A stretch of DNA of 64,000 nt, from contig CBDEFX010000002.1 of NCBI GenBank assembly GCA_965237635.1, positions 744,001 through 808,000 on the forward strand, given 5' to 3'. Every line of letters starts with the position of its first letter. Position 1 is the first letter of the stretch. The translations under genes were made by a program, and so were the position numbers. Positions 45,112 to 54,091 of this stretch are shown in pieces. The notes under the pieces were generated by a model. That model saw only the letters and a list, made by a program, of their open reading frames with translations. It was not told the origin of the DNA and ran no database searches. This stretch comes from CBDEFX01 sp965237635. GTDB taxonomy: Bacteria > Chloroflexota > Dehalococcoidia > Lucifugimonadales > CAUZJF01.

Positions 45112-45438
45112 CTAGCTACCCTCCCTGAAGAAGGTCATCTGGAAGCCCTCGCCCAGGAGGATCTCGAGACCTCCGGGTATCCCGGAGGCGAAGCGGGCTA
45201 TGGAGAGCATGGCTCCCCCGCAGGGCTCGACGCCCTTCCTGCGCCATATTCGCAGCTGCTTGGGGTACACGCCGAGGGCCTTGGCGAAGCCGCGCCATGA
45301 GAGGCCGCTGGCCTCCTTCACGCGTTCGAGGCGCTGGCCGAAGTCCTCCGGCAGGACGCCGCTCTCGAGGGGCTGGGTCCCGTCCGCTCCGTCGTTGTCA
45401 AGCCCGTCGAAACGGGTCGAGTCGTCAGTGTTGTTCAT
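45112..45438 (-). CDS. XRE-like helix-turn-helix protein
   Basis: A 108-residue DNA-binding protein: acidic N-terminus, then FGQRLERVKEASGLSWRGFA and KALGVYPKQLRIWRRKG, a Cro/CI-type helix-turn-helix. It is likely a regulator of the integrative element. Its start overlaps the end of the upstream gene by 14 bp. Confidence 0.7.
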   Translation of the reverse strand: MNNTDDSTRFDGLDNDGADGTQPLESGVLPEDFGQRLERVKEASGLSWRGFAKALGVYPKQLRIWRRKGVEPCGGAMLSIARFASGIPGGLEILLGEGFQMTFFREGS

Positions 45439-46897
45439 CTCTCTCCTCCAATCTGAATAGGTCTTGGAACTCGGTTGCTTCCAGGGCCTTGAGCATCCGG
45501 CGGCGGATGCGACCGGAGGGCGAGCGCCCCTTGTTGACCAGCATCGACACGTAGCCGGGGCTGACCCCGATCTCCCTGGCGAGCCAGTTCTGGGAGCGGT
45601 TCAGCAGAGCCAGACGCTTCCAGACGGCCGCCGTGTCGAGCCGGACGACGATCCGTCCTCTGCGCCTCCGGGGGCCTTTCCGCTTGTGGGTGTGTTGTGA
45701 AGGCATGAGTCTTCGTCCCTCGTCGCTCATGGGGGCGGCAGGGTCTGGGGCGACTCCTACTCGGCCGGGGGTGCGCCAGGCGTGTCCCATCGGCCCCAGG
45801 GCGTCTACGGCCTCTCGGTGGGAGACCCACAGGGGCACGTTGACTCTCGATTCGTGGGTCTCCTCCCGCGCCACGCGCAGCGCCAGCCTCCGGTCGGTGA
45901 GGGCCAGCCGTTCTCCCGCGTCGCGGGGCCGGGCCGCGAGGCCGAAGCCTTCGAGGGGGATGACGCCGTGGGAGACCCTCTGGGTCGAGACGCCCATCAG
46001 CCCGGCCAGCTCCTTGAGGGCGATCCAGGGCCAGTCGGAGATGAGGTCGAGGGCGCGCTTCTCTATGGGCTTGAGAAGGACCGGCAGCATGTGGTCGGGG
46101 ATGTCCCACCCCGGACCCTCGACGGCGAAGTCGGCGGGCGGGTCGGCGCGCTGCGGTTCCGGCTCTATTGGAAGTTGTCCGCCCGGCCCCACCCGGTCGA
46201 GGGCGTAGCGCAGGTCGATCTCGGCGCCGACCTTCGGCGGACTCCATATCCGGTCTCCCGCCCCCGTCAGGACCGCAAGGCGTTCCACGGCGAACAGGGC
46301 CGGAACGTCGGTGGTGGAGAGCAGCCTTCGGGCGTGCCTGAGCCTCACCTCGTCGGCCATGAGGACCAGCACCGTTCCGGGCATAGGCCAGTCGCGCAGC
46401 CCCCAGAGCCGCCGGGAGAAGCCCGACCTGTCGGCGGTCAGTCCCTGCCGGACGATGCCGACGGTCCTCCCGTCGGGCAGCGTCATGGCGGCGTCGAGGG
46501 GGATGGAGCGGTACCAGCGGAACCGGATGGGGAATGCCAGGCTGGAGACGGTGGAGGCGACGCCGTAGACGGAGGCCACGGCGTCGAGGCGCTCCATCAG
46601 GCTGCGCCGCCACTGGGCGGAGACGGGACGGTGGCGCACCAGCTCGTCGAGAGACGTTTCTTCTTCCTCTGCGAGCCTGCGCAGCCCTGCGGCGGTGAGG
46701 TGTAACCTCCGGGAGGAGGGAAGCAGCTCCGTCCCGTGGGGCACGGAGGCGCAGAACCCCCCGGACTCCAGCTTTTCGACGGCCTCGTAGACCGCGCCCC
46801 TGGACCAGCCGCAGACGGCGACCATCTCCAGCCGGTCGAGGAAGGGCATCCGCGACAGGGCGCGGAGCAGGTCGGCCTCGCATCCTTCGGGCTTCAT
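45425..46897 (-). CDS. Winged-helix / replication-relaxation-like DNA-binding protein
   Basis: A 490-residue protein. The N-terminal 70 residues form a winged helix (FLDRLEMVAVCGWSRGAVYE, AVEKLESGGF), like the replication-relaxation proteins of mobile elements. A second winged-helix segment lies near residue 300 (IALKELAGLMGVSTQRVSHG), and a Cro-like HTH ends the protein (NWLAREIGVSPGYVSMLVNK). The middle has FRWYRSIPLDAAMTLPDG and may be nuclease- or relaxase-related, but no catalytic motif is clear. It overlaps the HerA-like gene upstream by 4 bp, so it is part of the same transcript. Role in element transfer is inferred. Confidence 0.6.
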   Translation of the reverse strand: MKPEGCEADLLRALSRMPFLDRLEMVAVCGWSRGAVYEAVEKLESGGFCASVPHGTELLPSSRRLHLTAAGLRRLAEEEETSLDELVRHRPVSAQWRRSLMERLDAVASVYGVASTVSSLAFPIRFRWYRSIPLDAAMTLPDGRTVGIVRQGLTADRSGFSRRLWGLRDWPMPGTVLVLMADEVRLRHARRLLSTTDVPALFAVERLAVLTGAGDRIWSPPKVGAEIDLRYALDRVGPGGQLPIEPEPQRADPPADFAVEGPGWDIPDHMLPVLLKPIEKRALDLISDWPWIALKELAGLMGVSTQRVSHGVIPLEGFGLAARPRDAGERLALTDRRLALRVAREETHESRVNVPLWVSHREAVDALGPMGHAWRTPGRVGVAPDPAAPMSDEGRRLMPSQHTHKRKGPRRRRGRIVVRLDTAAVWKRLALLNRSQNWLAREIGVSPGYVSMLVNKGRSPSGRIRRRMLKALEATEFQDLFRLEERDEQH

Positions 46898-49623
46898 TCC
46901 CGCACCTCCTCCGCTCCGCCGGCGTCGGCAGCCGCCCTCCGTCTGCTCCGCCGCCTCCTGCGCTCCGGCTCCGCTTCCGGCTTCTGCTGCTGTTCACCGT
47001 TGCTTTTCGGGTCTTCGACGGCCCTGCGGAACTCCTCCACCTTCAGGTCGCCCTCCGCGTCGCCGTAGGCGATCTGCGGGGCCGGGACGGTGTAGGCGGA
47101 CGCCGCTGCGCGGATGCGGGCGGCGACGGCGGGGTCTCCCTCCTCCGGCTTGCGCACCATCATCGAGAAGGCGGGCATCCGCTCCTTGCCCACGGTGGCG
47201 CGAACGTAGCAGTGGTGGACGGGCAGGGACACGATGTCGTCCTCGCTCACCCGGTCCTTGCCCAGCTCCCACACCAGCGTTCTGGCGTCGTTGCCCGCCA
47301 CCTGGAAGACGGCCAGGCACCCGACGTTGGCGAGCAGGGTGTCCCGCATGGTGCGGGAGAGGTCGTCCAGCTTGGCGAGGCTCTGGGTGGCCAGCACGAA
47401 GCTGGCCCCGAACTTGCCAAGCTCGGAGAGCATCGACTCGTAGTCCACGCCGGGCATCGACTGCATCTCGTCCACGACCACCAGCGCGCCCCGCCGCCTG
47501 CTCAGGGGCAGCCGTCCCTGCTCCCGTATCACGGCGTCCACGAGGTTGAGCAGGGACGCGCCCACCAGGGCGGCCACGTCCCTGCCCACGGTGCCCTGGG
47601 ACGTGGAGACGAGAAGCACCCCGCCGTCGTGGATCGTCTTTCGCAGGTCGATGGTGGAGCGGCGCTGGCCCAGGATGGCCCTGGCCCGCTTGGATGATGC
47701 GTAGTAGGAGAGGCGGGTCTGCACGGGGGCGAGGGCCTCGGCCCGGTACTGGCGGTGCCAGCTGCCGAAGTCCCTGGCCCACCACTCCAGCAGGTAGGGG
47801 TCGGAGACCTTCTTCAGTACGGAGTTGCGGAAGGGGTCGTTGGACAGCAACCGCAGCCCATCGAGAATGGTGTACTGTTGCTCCGCCTCCACCTGCTCGT
47901 TGGCCTCGTGGAGGGTCTTGACGGTCTGCTCCAGGATGGACTGCATCCTCGGCCCCCACTGCTCCCACAGGCCTTTTGCGACGCGCACCACCGAGTCGGC
48001 GGTGCGGTCGCGGTCGGCGAAGACGCGGGTGTCCAGCAGGTTGATGCCGGGGGAGCGGGACTCGTCGGACAGGTCTATGAGGCGCACGCGGTCGATGAGC
48101 GGCTCCGGAACGTGCTCCATCAGCCCGGCCACCAGGTCGGTGTGAGGGTCGATGACGACGATGGCGTCGTTGTCCCTGCCCTCGGCCTTCTCCCGCATCT
48201 TGTGGACGACGAGGTGGTGCATGAGGGTGGACTTGCCCATGCGCGTGCGGGCGACGTAGAGGTGGTGCCGCCTGAGCAGGTCCTCGGGGAAGCGGATGGG
48301 CCGGGGCTTGCCCGCCGTGGTGTCTCCCACCAGCGCCCCTCCCCTGACGCCCTTCGCAGAAGGCAGAAGCGCCCTCGCGCCGGAGCGCTCCACCAGGGGC
48401 GTCTCGTCGCCGGCTCCGGGCGGGTGCCACAGGCAGGCGATCTCGCGGACGCCCAGGACGCTGCGCCTCCCGAACAGGCCGGGGCCTGACGGGTGCAGCA
48501 TGTCCGGGTCGGGCGCGGCGGGCCGGACCCTGCCGACGTTGAAGCGCGCCCCGGCCGGGTTGTCGAAGTGGCGGTAGGCGGCGGCTATCGGCCCCAGGAG
48601 CTCGGCGGCCCGCTGGGGCCGGGTCGTCTCCGGCATGATCGCCGTGACCTGAAGCTCGGCGTCGAAGGCGATGCGGGAGACCTTCTCCTTGATGAGCAGC
48701 GGGTCTTCCACCCGCTTGCGGGCCTTCTTCCAGCGGTGCCAGGCCCAGCCGCCCGCGAGCAGCCCCAGGGCGGTTCCCGTTCCCAGGAGCGCCGCCTTCC
48801 ATATCTCCCCGTCCTGGACCCACAGGTATCCCTTGAGGGCGGCGAGCGCGCCGATGCCGAGCACGGCCATCGTGATGCCGTCCATCTGCAGAGGCTTGGT
48901 CTGGAAGGTGTAGGCGGGCTCCCTCGGCTCCATGCCGGGCCGTTTGTGGGCCTTCTCCATGTGGCCCTGGGACCAGTCGGGGCCGAGGGAGCGCAGAAGC
49001 AGCCGAGCCACTACACGCTCGTCGTCCTCCAGGGCCGAGAGCGCGCCCATCAGGGCGCTGAGGGGGTCGGAGCCGGGGTCGAGCAGGTCGTCGTCGCGGA
49101 ACGTCCTCAGGGGCACGTACTCGGGGCCGTCGGCCCGCAGGGTTATGCTCCACGCCAAGAGAATGTCGATGAGGGCCAGGCGTAGCACCATCTGCACGAT
49201 CACGTAGAGGACGAAGAAGCCGTAGACGAGGTAGAGCACGGCCAGCAGGAGGGCCATGCCCACGCTCCCGGCCTGCACGCCGATCATCAGGGTGCGGAGG
49301 GTGGAGCGGAGCAGGTCTCCGGGGGTGACGTCGAGGGAGACCGCGATAAAGCCGGACACGGCGTCGGCCACGTCCAGGACCAGGGCGCACCACCAGAGCG
49401 ACGACGCTGCGGCCACCAGGCCCAGCACCAGGCGGGGGATCATCTCCCGCCAGCCCGCCTGACGGGTCCCCAGGTGCTCGGCCATGATGAAGCTCAGCCC
49501 CATCCAGCCGAGGATGACCACCAGCGCGCCGGAGGTGATGGCCCAGACGACCATCCACGCCTGGCGCACCAGGTCGTGGGCGTAGGTGAGGTCCGCAGGG
49601 GTGCCGGTGAGGATGTCGCTCAT
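46894..49623 (-). CDS. HerA/TraD-like DNA-translocating ATPase fused to membrane domain
   Basis: A 909-residue protein. Residues 1-190 hold about six hydrophobic spans (VVWAITSGALVVILGWMGLS, GMALLLAVLYLVYGFFVLYV), a TrbL/VirB6-like arrangement. Two more lie near residues 240-290, before a cytoplasmic ATPase. The ATPase has Walker A ARTRMGKSTLMHHLV (about residue 470), AIVVIDPHTDLV, Walker B GALVVVDEMQSM and FVLATQSLAKLDD, like HerA/VirD4 coupling proteins. The tail is Arg-rich. I start it at ATG 49623, which overlaps the stop of the secreted protein; the frame extends much further upstream but without family sequence. It is probably the DNA pump for conjugative transfer of this element. Confidence 0.85.
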   Translation of the reverse strand: MSDILTGTPADLTYAHDLVRQAWMVVWAITSGALVVILGWMGLSFIMAEHLGTRQAGWREMIPRLVLGLVAAASSLWWCALVLDVADAVSGFIAVSLDVTPGDLLRSTLRTLMIGVQAGSVGMALLLAVLYLVYGFFVLYVIVQMVLRLALIDILLAWSITLRADGPEYVPLRTFRDDDLLDPGSDPLSALMGALSALEDDERVVARLLLRSLGPDWSQGHMEKAHKRPGMEPREPAYTFQTKPLQMDGITMAVLGIGALAALKGYLWVQDGEIWKAALLGTGTALGLLAGGWAWHRWKKARKRVEDPLLIKEKVSRIAFDAELQVTAIMPETTRPQRAAELLGPIAAAYRHFDNPAGARFNVGRVRPAAPDPDMLHPSGPGLFGRRSVLGVREIACLWHPPGAGDETPLVERSGARALLPSAKGVRGGALVGDTTAGKPRPIRFPEDLLRRHHLYVARTRMGKSTLMHHLVVHKMREKAEGRDNDAIVVIDPHTDLVAGLMEHVPEPLIDRVRLIDLSDESRSPGINLLDTRVFADRDRTADSVVRVAKGLWEQWGPRMQSILEQTVKTLHEANEQVEAEQQYTILDGLRLLSNDPFRNSVLKKVSDPYLLEWWARDFGSWHRQYRAEALAPVQTRLSYYASSKRARAILGQRRSTIDLRKTIHDGGVLLVSTSQGTVGRDVAALVGASLLNLVDAVIREQGRLPLSRRRGALVVVDEMQSMPGVDYESMLSELGKFGASFVLATQSLAKLDDLSRTMRDTLLANVGCLAVFQVAGNDARTLVWELGKDRVSEDDIVSLPVHHCYVRATVGKERMPAFSMMVRKPEEGDPAVAARIRAAASAYTVPAPQIAYGDAEGDLKVEEFRRAVEDPKSNGEQQQKPEAEPERRRRRSRRRAAADAGGAEEVRE

Positions 49624-50243
49624 GCGCCGGGTTCCCTCCGGCAGTTGTCGGCGTCCTCGCCCGAGGCCCGCTCCACCACGCCGCAAAGGGTTCCGTGGAC
49701 GCCCTCGATCATCCAGCCGGCGAAGGCCCTCGCCCAGCGTCCGGGGTTGAGGGCGGACAGAATCTTGTCCCAGATGCGCCCCGGCTGGTGGATGGGGACG
49801 ACGGCGTAGAAGTCGCCCCTCCTGCCGTCCTCGGCGACGGCCAGCATGACCAGCAGGTACGCCCGGTCGCGGTCGAGGTCGGGGTGGTCGTCGAGGTCTG
49901 GGTACTCCCACGAGTACTCCCAGCCGTCGCTCCTCTTCTTCTCGCCGCCCTTGACCCTGTACATGGCGCTTATCCAGTCGCCCGTGTCGGCGTCCCTGAT
50001 CGCGTAGAAGAGGTCCGCGATCTCCCGGTCGAAGATGGGGCGGGCGACGAACTCGCCGCCCTTCTTGCGCTCCACGAAGTCCCGGTCGGCGTTGACGAGG
50101 GTTAGCTCGTTGCCGGGCGGGGCTTGGGCTTGGGCGATGTTGCTTGCGGGGATTGCCAGAAGCGCCGCCAACAGCAGCGCGGCTGACAGGGGTAAGAGCC
50201 GTCTTATCGACCGGAGTCTTGCTTTCAACGCCAACTCGTTCAC
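49620..50243 (-). CDS. Secreted or membrane-anchored protein of transfer operon
   Basis: A 207-residue protein with a signal peptide (LLPLSAALLLAALLAIPASN, cleavage near AQAQA), a soluble domain (EFVARPIFDREIADLFYAI, SWEYPDLDDHPDLDRDRAYL) and a C-terminal amphipathic or hydrophobic region (WARAFAGWMIEGVHG). The family is not recognised. It is the first gene of the minus-strand operon and overlaps the HerA-like gene by 4 bp, so it may be an envelope component of the transfer apparatus. Confidence 0.6.
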   Translation of the reverse strand: MNELALKARLRSIRRLLPLSAALLLAALLAIPASNIAQAQAPPGNELTLVNADRDFVERKKGGEFVARPIFDREIADLFYAIRDADTGDWISAMYRVKGGEKKRSDGWEYSWEYPDLDDHPDLDRDRAYLLVMLAVAEDGRRGDFYAVVPIHQPGRIWDKILSALNPGRWARAFAGWMIEGVHGTLCGVVERASGEDADNCRREPGA

Positions 50244-50312
50244 CTCTCTTCCGTTCGCCGCGATTCACCGGACCGCGGCAGTCGCAAAAAAGTGTGAACA
50301 AATCAAACGAGA

Positions 50313-50415
50313 AAAAAGACCCCTCATAGCTCTGCGCAAGGATGCCGGGCGTTACGGGCCGTTCCCCCCGTGGCTCTGCGCAGGGATGCGGGGGGCTATA
50401 GACCCTCTTTTTTTT
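50313..50415 (+). terminator. Long stem-loop with T-run
   Basis: AAAAAAGA and ATAGC near 50313-50330 pair with GCTAT and TCTTTTTT near 50395-50413, and CCCCCC with GGGGGG inside. On the plus strand it ends in TCTTTTTTTT. Confidence 0.5.
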
Positions 50416-50567
50416 GGCCCCTTTCGTGCAGTATTGGGGGTGTACAGGAGTTTGAGTTTGGTAACAGAGCGGCCAGAGTCGTGATTTCGTAGCTGGAACA
50501 GGGGTAAATCGCCCCCCTACAGGACGTAAGCAGTGAACACTTTCAGTAAGAGTACGTTCCGGACGGC

Positions 50568-50632
50568 AATGACATCGCCAAACGTGGGTAATGACATCGG
50601 CGGGACCGTCTGAGCGGCGTCTCAATGACATC
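50568..50632. repeat. Three AATGACATC direct repeats (iteron-like)
   Basis: AATGACATC at 50568, 50590 and 50624 (spacings 22 and 34 bp), about 130 bp before the HTH/coiled-coil gene. Possible binding site for its product or for a replication protein. Confidence 0.55.
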
Positions 50633-50760
50633 AGGCCCCGGAAAAGGCGCTTGAAGTGGGGGTGCGTTACGGCCCCAAAAACGCGGCAATAGACCGGGGA
50701 AAAGGCCGGACCGCATCTGACCGGAAACTCAGGTGAAGTCTTGGGAAGGAGAAAAGAGCC

Positions 50761-51596
50761 ATGAAGACGACCGAACACGGCATCGAGGACAGCAAAGACG
50801 TGGAGAACGTCTACCACATGCGGCTCATGGCGCTGCTGAAAGAGCTGGTGCGGGACAAGGGCTTCAAGAGCGCGGCGCGGGTGCTGGAGATAGACCAGAG
50901 GACGGTGGCCGAAAGCGCGAAGACCGGGCAGCTGTCACGGCGGGTGCGGCAGGCCCTGGAGCGGGCGTTGCAGGAGGGCGTCGGGTCGGCGGCGGCCCGT
51001 CAGCGGGAGCGCAACGATAAGCTGGAGAACCGGGTCGAGGCGCTGGAGAAGGGCCACGAGGCGCATGAGAAGGGGCACGACGAGCTAGGCAAGGAGGTGT
51101 GGAGACGCGTGGCCGCCGTCGAGGGCCGGGTCGAAGCCCTGCGTCGGGACGGGGCACAGGGGACCGGGCCGGTCCCTCCCAGGCGGAAGCGGACGGCTCG
51201 GAGGCCGGTGCGTCGGGCATGGGCAGGAAGCCGCCTCCGAGACCCAGGTTGTGGCGTGAGTACCCCGACCTCGTGACCCTTGAGCCTGCCGAGGACGACG
51301 AGGAGGTGTTCGGCGAGGCGTGGCCGCTGATCGTCGAGTGGTGGGAGCTGAAGGCGACGCACCCCAACGAGGGGAAGGGCCTGGACTGGCTGCGCACCGA
51401 GGAGCGGTTCCTGGCGTTGGAGCTGGCGTTGTTGGAGGAGCACGGCATGACCCTCCCCCCGGCTCGGTTTCCGCTGAGGGGCTTCGACCGCAACGGGCAG
51501 GTCAACTGGCGGCAGACGGCGCTCTTCGACACGCGGAGAGCGCTGAGAAAGCGGGAGCTTCTGAACAGGCTTAGCTTCGGACTCCTGTGGCGGTAG
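50761..51596 (+). pseudogene. HTH and coiled-coil protein, probable frameshift
   Basis: The first frame (50761-51276) starts after GGAG with MKTTEHGIEDSKDVENVYHM. It has a HTH-like part (GFKSAARVLEIDQRTVAESA) and a heptad coiled-coil (KLENRVEALEKGHEAHEKGH to VEGRVEALRRD), then turns into Arg/Pro-rich text. A second frame (51099-51596) contains the well-formed YPDLVTLEPAEDDEEVFGEA, WPLIVEWWELKATHPNEGKG and TNWRQ-like NWRQTALFDTRRAL. A -1 shift between about 51150 and 51210 would make one 278-residue protein. Alternatively, the second is a separate gene from ATG 51218. Likely a DNA-binding regulator of the element. Confidence 0.6.
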
Positions 51597-52064
51597 CCGG
51601 GCCGGGAGTGCGAAGGGTTGCCAGTGAAGTTTTGTGAACGATTTGGCGGCAGTTTGCCGAAGGGGTCCCCCAGGCCCTCTTTTGCCGGTCTCCGAGCCGT
51701 GATAATGATTGCACTGTTAGGCTTTTTCCAAGGTTTCCGACCATAGAAACCTGGGTGCGTGATCCCTGTTGCACGGGCATGACCGGAGGATGATTCGCTC
51801 TCCCCCGGTCTCCCACGAGGGTACTGCTGCTGAAGCGGAGTTGACGTTGGTCCTTCGTAGGCAGCGCGGATCGAACCGGCGGATTTGACGTAGCTCTCCG
51901 TCCTCGGTCCAAGTCCGGCGGTTGGAGTTTGACGTTGGTCCTTCGCCCGCTGGACACCCGTCCGGCGATTGGAGTTGATCGCTTCATCCGCTGGACATCA
52001 GTCTGGCTGTTGGGGTTGATCGCTCCTGCCGCTGGACACTAGGGACGGAGCGCGCCCTGCGCCT
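51597..52064. other. Gene-free stretch with degenerate tandem repeats
   Basis: No coding region is supported. A small hairpin (AGGTTTC...GAAACCT, about 51732-51754) and the string CTCCCCCGGTCTCCCACGA (51800-51818), which resembles the ssrA end with two changes, precede a tandem repeat block. Confidence 0.5.
51837..52048 (+). repeat. Degenerate 41-47 bp tandem repeats, about five units
   Basis: Units begin at about 51837, 51883, 51924, 51971 and 52012. The common pattern is GGAGTTGA(C/T)CG followed by CCGCTGGACA and GTC-GGCG-TT. Units 3, 4 and 5 are most alike. Confidence 0.65.
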
Positions 52065-52372
52065 CTAGCGTTCCGACTCATCTACCGACACCTGTTCTTG
52101 AAGCCCGAGATCGGCGAGGGCCTGCCGCAGCTCCAACTGGAAGCCTTGGGCCAGGCCTGCGTCGACGCTCACTGAGAACTCGACGCCCACGGTCAAGTCA
52201 TCACCAGAACGCAGCTTCGGCAGGAATCGCGTTCCGAGCCGATTCCAGACTTCCGGGGGCACGGTTCCCTTGATACGCAGTGTCGCTCTCTGACCAGTCT
52301 GGATGGGAAGCCCGACCTGGGTTTCGCCAGGACCGGGCGGGGAATCCGGCTCAGTCGTAGTGCTTGGGTTAG

Positions 52373-54091
52373 CCCGAATCCACCGAAGGACACCGATGGA
52401 CGGCGTGAGGAAAGCGGAAGGGGGGTGAGGGAGCTACAGGGGAAATAGCCTGGGTTCCATTTGGGGTAGGGAGGTCGGCGGACGGTCTTCATCGCCGCAC
52501 AGGGGCCCCTATGGCCGTCTGCGGGAGCTGCGATGCGCGGGATGGCGAGAGAATACGCAGCAGGGAACTCTCTCGGACCGGGCTGGCACGAGTCTGCGGG
52601 GATCTTCGGTTGTCCGGTGGGTGGGTCGGTCGCCGACGGTGCCGTCAGGCCGGGAGTGGAATGGCTCGCAGCCGGGCCAAGGCGCGGCTGAACTTCTCAG
52701 CCCAAGGCCAGCGATCCGGAAGATGCAGGGTCAACCGGCGTGCCGAGCGGGTGAGCCGTCCGGCCAGGGAGAAGAACCGCCGCCGGAGGGTTTTGGTGGT
52801 GGCTATCCGCTCTCCCAGACCGATCCGCGCCGTCCAGCGGGCCAGGTTGTGGGCCATCGTCTGGACGGCCAGCCAGGCGCCGTTGGCGGCGAAGCGGCCC
52901 GAGGGGAGATGGTTCAGCCCGACGCCGTACTTGAGGTCGCGTATGGTATTCTCGATCTCGGCGTGGCGGCGATGGTCAGCCTCCAGTTCGAGCAACTCCC
53001 CGTCTCGGTCGGTGATGAAGCCATGATAGCTGTATTTGGCGAAGAGGGCCAGTTGGGAACCGGGCGTCGGCTTCACCCGCCGGACGATGAGCCGTACCGG
53101 CGCGGCGTCCGCCTCGGCCTGGAAGGGGGTGCAGGTGGTCTCGGCCACATCGGCGGCACCGTCCATCCAGTAAGGAATCGGCGTCCAGGCATCTTCGGGT
53201 ATCGCCTCGATGAGATTGTGCAGGCTTTTGTGCTGGCGGATGGTGATGGAGAAGCGGACATCCATCTTGCGGCAGACGGATACCACGCCATGAGTGTAGA
53301 ACCCGCTGTCGGCCCGTAGCGTGAGTCGTCCGTTGGCCCCGGCGTAGCGCACCCGTCCCACCGTCTCCCGCAGGAAGTGGGCGGCGCCGCGGGCGGTGTT
53401 GGCCCGGCCCTCGCGCAGCCGGGACATCAGCACGTCTCCGGTGCCGGCGGCGATGGCCGGCAGCGGGTGGTAGCCCCGCTTGCCGGTATAGCCGTGGTGG
53501 CGGGCGCCCTCCTTGGCCAGTCCGTAGGTCTCGCAGATGGTGGAGTCCAGGTCAATGGTCAGGGGCCCGTCGCCGGGTCCCGCCCCGGCCTGCCAAGCCC
53601 GGGCCAGCAACTCGCGGCTCACCCGGTCGAGTTGACGGACGTGGCCCCACCGGAAGCTGCGCAGGAAGGTGCCCAGGGTGGATGGCGCCTTGACCGTGCC
53701 GCCCAGGGTGCAGGCCGTCCCCCCGGTGCGCAACACATCGGCGTCGTCAATGCAGTCGCCCCCAGCCAGCGCAGACGCCACCAGCGTCATCATCTTGTCG
53801 CTCGTGTTCGCCCGCCCCGGGGCATCGCCCAGGTCGAGGCGCTGCCGGACGAGTTCGGGCAGGCCGAGGTGCCGCGCCAGGGTGGCCGGAAGGAGCAGCC
53901 CGGCATTGGCCACCAAGCGGCGGTCGTCGAAGGTGATTTGGATCCGGTCGGGGTGGTTGCGTGGCAGCATCTACTGGGTGCTCCTTTTCCGGGGTCGTTT
54001 TTTTGCTACAAAACCATTATCCCAGAAGCACAGGAGCGCCTTCTTGCCGCCTCAGGACGCTAACCCGACGCCCTCCTTCGGTGGATTCGGG
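52373..54091 (-). mobile_element. IS1380-family element, copy 6
   Basis: 1719 bp, perfect GTTAG duplication (52368-52372 and 54092-54096). Near the 3' end of the DUF499 gene, same orientation as that gene. Same sub-lineage as copy 2. Confidence 0.95.
52645..53970 (-). CDS. IS1380-family transposase, copy 6
   Basis: An intact 441-residue transposase. It carries the ANG and ENTIRD markers of copy 2, and its protein is identical to copy 2 as far as I can compare. DDE residues are as in copy 1. Confidence 0.92.
   Translation of the reverse strand: MLPRNHPDRIQITFDDRRLVANAGLLLPATLARHLGLPELVRQRLDLGDAPGRANTSDKMMTLVASALAGGDCIDDADVLRTGGTACTLGGTVKAPSTLGTFLRSFRWGHVRQLDRVSRELLARAWQAGAGPGDGPLTIDLDSTICETYGLAKEGARHHGYTGKRGYHPLPAIAAGTGDVLMSRLREGRANTARGAAHFLRETVGRVRYAGANGRLTLRADSGFYTHGVVSVCRKMDVRFSITIRQHKSLHNLIEAIPEDAWTPIPYWMDGAADVAETTCTPFQAEADAAPVRLIVRRVKPTPGSQLALFAKYSYHGFITDRDGELLELEADHRRHAEIENTIRDLKYGVGLNHLPSGRFAANGAWLAVQTMAHNLARWTARIGLGERIATTKTLRRRFFSLAGRLTRSARRLTLHLPDRWPWAEKFSRALARLRAIPLPA

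Larger units (their letters stand above)
50244..50760. other. Regulatory region between divergent element genes
   Basis: No gene. It holds a long imperfect stem-loop ending in a T8 run (50313-50415), a 22-bp direct repeat inside it (50329-50350 and 50373-50394, 18 identical) and three AATGACATC repeats. This is the place to expect divergent promoters and perhaps a transfer or replication origin. Confidence 0.55.

Noticed and set aside
46994..50817. Very long overlapping frames (854 and 1307 residues) around the HerA-like gene
   Set aside because: The 854-residue frame is a low-complexity shadow. The 1307-residue frame is the real gene plus about 400 upstream codons that overlap the secreted protein in another frame; the ATG at 49623 with a 4-bp overlap is the sensible start.
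51800..51818. Further ssrA attachment-site copy
   Set aside because: CTCCCCCGGTCTCCCACGA resembles the ssrA end, but two differences in a GC-rich pyrimidine string make chance likely.
51837..52048. CRISPR array
   Set aside because: Units vary in length and sequence throughout; there is no constant repeat with unique spacers and no cas gene.
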